The translations under genes and the position numbers were made by a program. A DNA stretch of 21,374 bases, from the NCBI GenBank assembly GCA_964415885.1, contig CAYQCE010000060.1:1-21374 (forward strand), written 5' to 3'. Origin of the DNA: CAYQCE01 sp964415885 (GTDB lineage: Bacteria > Zixibacteria > MSB-5A5 > JAABVY01 > JAHJOQ01). The notes under the pieces are model-generated. The model searched no databases and was not told the origin of the DNA. It saw only the letters and a program-made list of their open reading frames with translations. Shown one piece after another: positions 20,742-21,374 of this stretch. Numbering within the stretch: the stretch's first letter is position 1; every line of letters starts with the position of its first letter.

Positions 20742-21374
20742 ATGAGTATTGACGCATACGCCGCAATGGAGGCCAGGGCGCAACTAAAACCGTTCGAGTA
20801 CGATCCGGAAGACTTCGGCCCGGAAGATGTCGAAGTTTCGATCACGCACTGCGGAATCTGCCATTCCGACATTCACCTGATAGACAACGACTGGCAGGTA
20901 TCGAACTATCCGTTCGTACCGGGACACGAGATTATTGGTACCGTAACAAGCCTCGGTCGAAACGTCAAGGGCCTGAATGAGGGCGATAGAGTCGGCATCG
21001 GCTGGCAGGCAAACTCCTGCGGGACGTGCGAGTGGTGCATTCAGGGAGAAGAGAATTTCTGCGCCGAGCAGCAACCGACGTGCGTTGGACGAAACGGCGG
21101 ATTCGCCAACAAGATCATCGTCAACGGGCGCTTTGCGTTTCGCATTCCTGATGAGCTGACTTCGGAGAACGCCGCCCCTCTCCTGTGCGCAGGTATTACT
21201 GTCTACTCGCCGCTGCGCGAATTCGGCGTCGAGCCTCCGATGCGAGTCGGCGTGGTCGGAATCGGCGGACTTGGGCATGTTGCTTTGCAGTTCGCGAACA
21301 AGTTCGGCTGCAAGGTGACAGCATTCTCATCCTCACCGGACAAGGAGTCGGAAGCACGGTCGTTTGGCGCACAT
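20742..21374 (+). CDS. Zinc-dependent alcohol dehydrogenase, CAD/YahK-like (3' end outside window)
   Basis: The frame is open from ATG 20742 to the last base, giving 211 residues of a family that is normally about 350. A double AGGA (20727-20734) lies seven bases before the ATG. Catalytic zinc ligands are Cys37 (HCGICHSD) and H62-E63 (PGHEIIG). The structural zinc cysteines are Cys93, Cys96, Cys99 and Cys107. The Rossmann entry is VGVVGIGGLGHVALQFA, followed by FSSSPDK, which in cinnamyl-alcohol-dehydrogenase-like enzymes goes with NADPH use. Likely aldehyde/alcohol oxidoreductase; natural substrate unknown. Confidence 0.93.
   Translation, partial: MSIDAYAAMEARAQLKPFEYDPEDFGPEDVEVSITHCGICHSDIHLIDNDWQVSNYPFVPGHEIIGTVTSLGRNVKGLNEGDRVGIGWQANSCGTCEWCIQGEENFCAEQQPTCVGRNGGFANKIIVNGRFAFRIPDELTSENAAPLLCAGITVYSPLREFGVEPPMRVGVVGIGGLGHVALQFANKFGCKVTAFSSSPDKESEARSFGAH

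Noticed and set aside
1..21374. Possible mobile element, phage or defence island
   Set aside because: No transposase, integrase, phage, toxin-antitoxin or restriction genes are visible. The tRNA at 18651 has no adjacent integrase, and I did not find a direct repeat of its 3' end downstream.

Overview
The window looks like part of a metagenome-derived scaffold from a Gram-negative-type bacterium of the FCB superphylum, with candidate phylum Zixibacteria or a close relative as the best guess. The main pointer is the secreted protein at 6657-9284. It combines BNR/Asp-box sequence, a long thrombospondin type 3 array and a C-terminal dockerin-like pair of D-I-D-D-I-V-Y-L-I repeats, an architecture common in those lineages. 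Taxonomy is inference only. Two runs of exactly 100 N (7596-7695 and 15159-15258) are scaffold joins of unknown true length.

Layout. (1) 89-3798, plus strand: an acyl-CoA dehydrogenase with its own terminator, then a metallo-beta-lactamase-fold hydrolase closely followed by the carboxyltransferase subunit of a propionyl-CoA-type carboxylase. (2) 4096-6576, plus: a soluble hybrid histidine kinase, PocR-PAS-PAS-HisKA-HATPase-REC. (3) 6657-9284, minus: the secreted TSP3/dockerin protein, convergent with the kinase; a hairpin with a T-tract lies between them. (4) 9614-13735, minus: a complete riboflavin operon ribD-ribE-ribBA-ribH-nusB behind a canonical FMN riboswitch with a terminator abutting ribD. 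(5) 13908-15341, plus: a small exported protein with an internal duplication, the B12-binding subunit of methylmalonyl-CoA mutase with a strong terminator, then an assembly gap and the 3' scrap of another gene. (6) 15701-18478: a multi-pass GT-C-like membrane protein (plus) facing a small soluble histidine kinase (minus), only 12 bp apart. (7) 18651-21374, plus: tRNA-Arg(CCG), an EamA drug/metabolite-type transporter, a YdjM-like membrane-bound putative metal hydrolase, and a zinc alcohol dehydrogenase cut by the window end.

How it fits together. The acyl-CoA dehydrogenase, carboxyltransferase and mutase B12 subunit all belong to acyl-CoA/propionyl-CoA/methylmalonyl-CoA metabolism, although they are not in one operon. 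The rib genes encode the whole route from GTP and ribulose-5-phosphate to riboflavin except the phosphatase step, with FMN feedback through the riboswitch. I found no CRISPR array, transposon, phage or recognisable defence system. Most of the window is ordinary chromosomal housekeeping. The best places to look for something new are the PocR hybrid kinase, the TSP3/dockerin protein, the duplicated-domain exported protein and the riboswitch-ribD junction.
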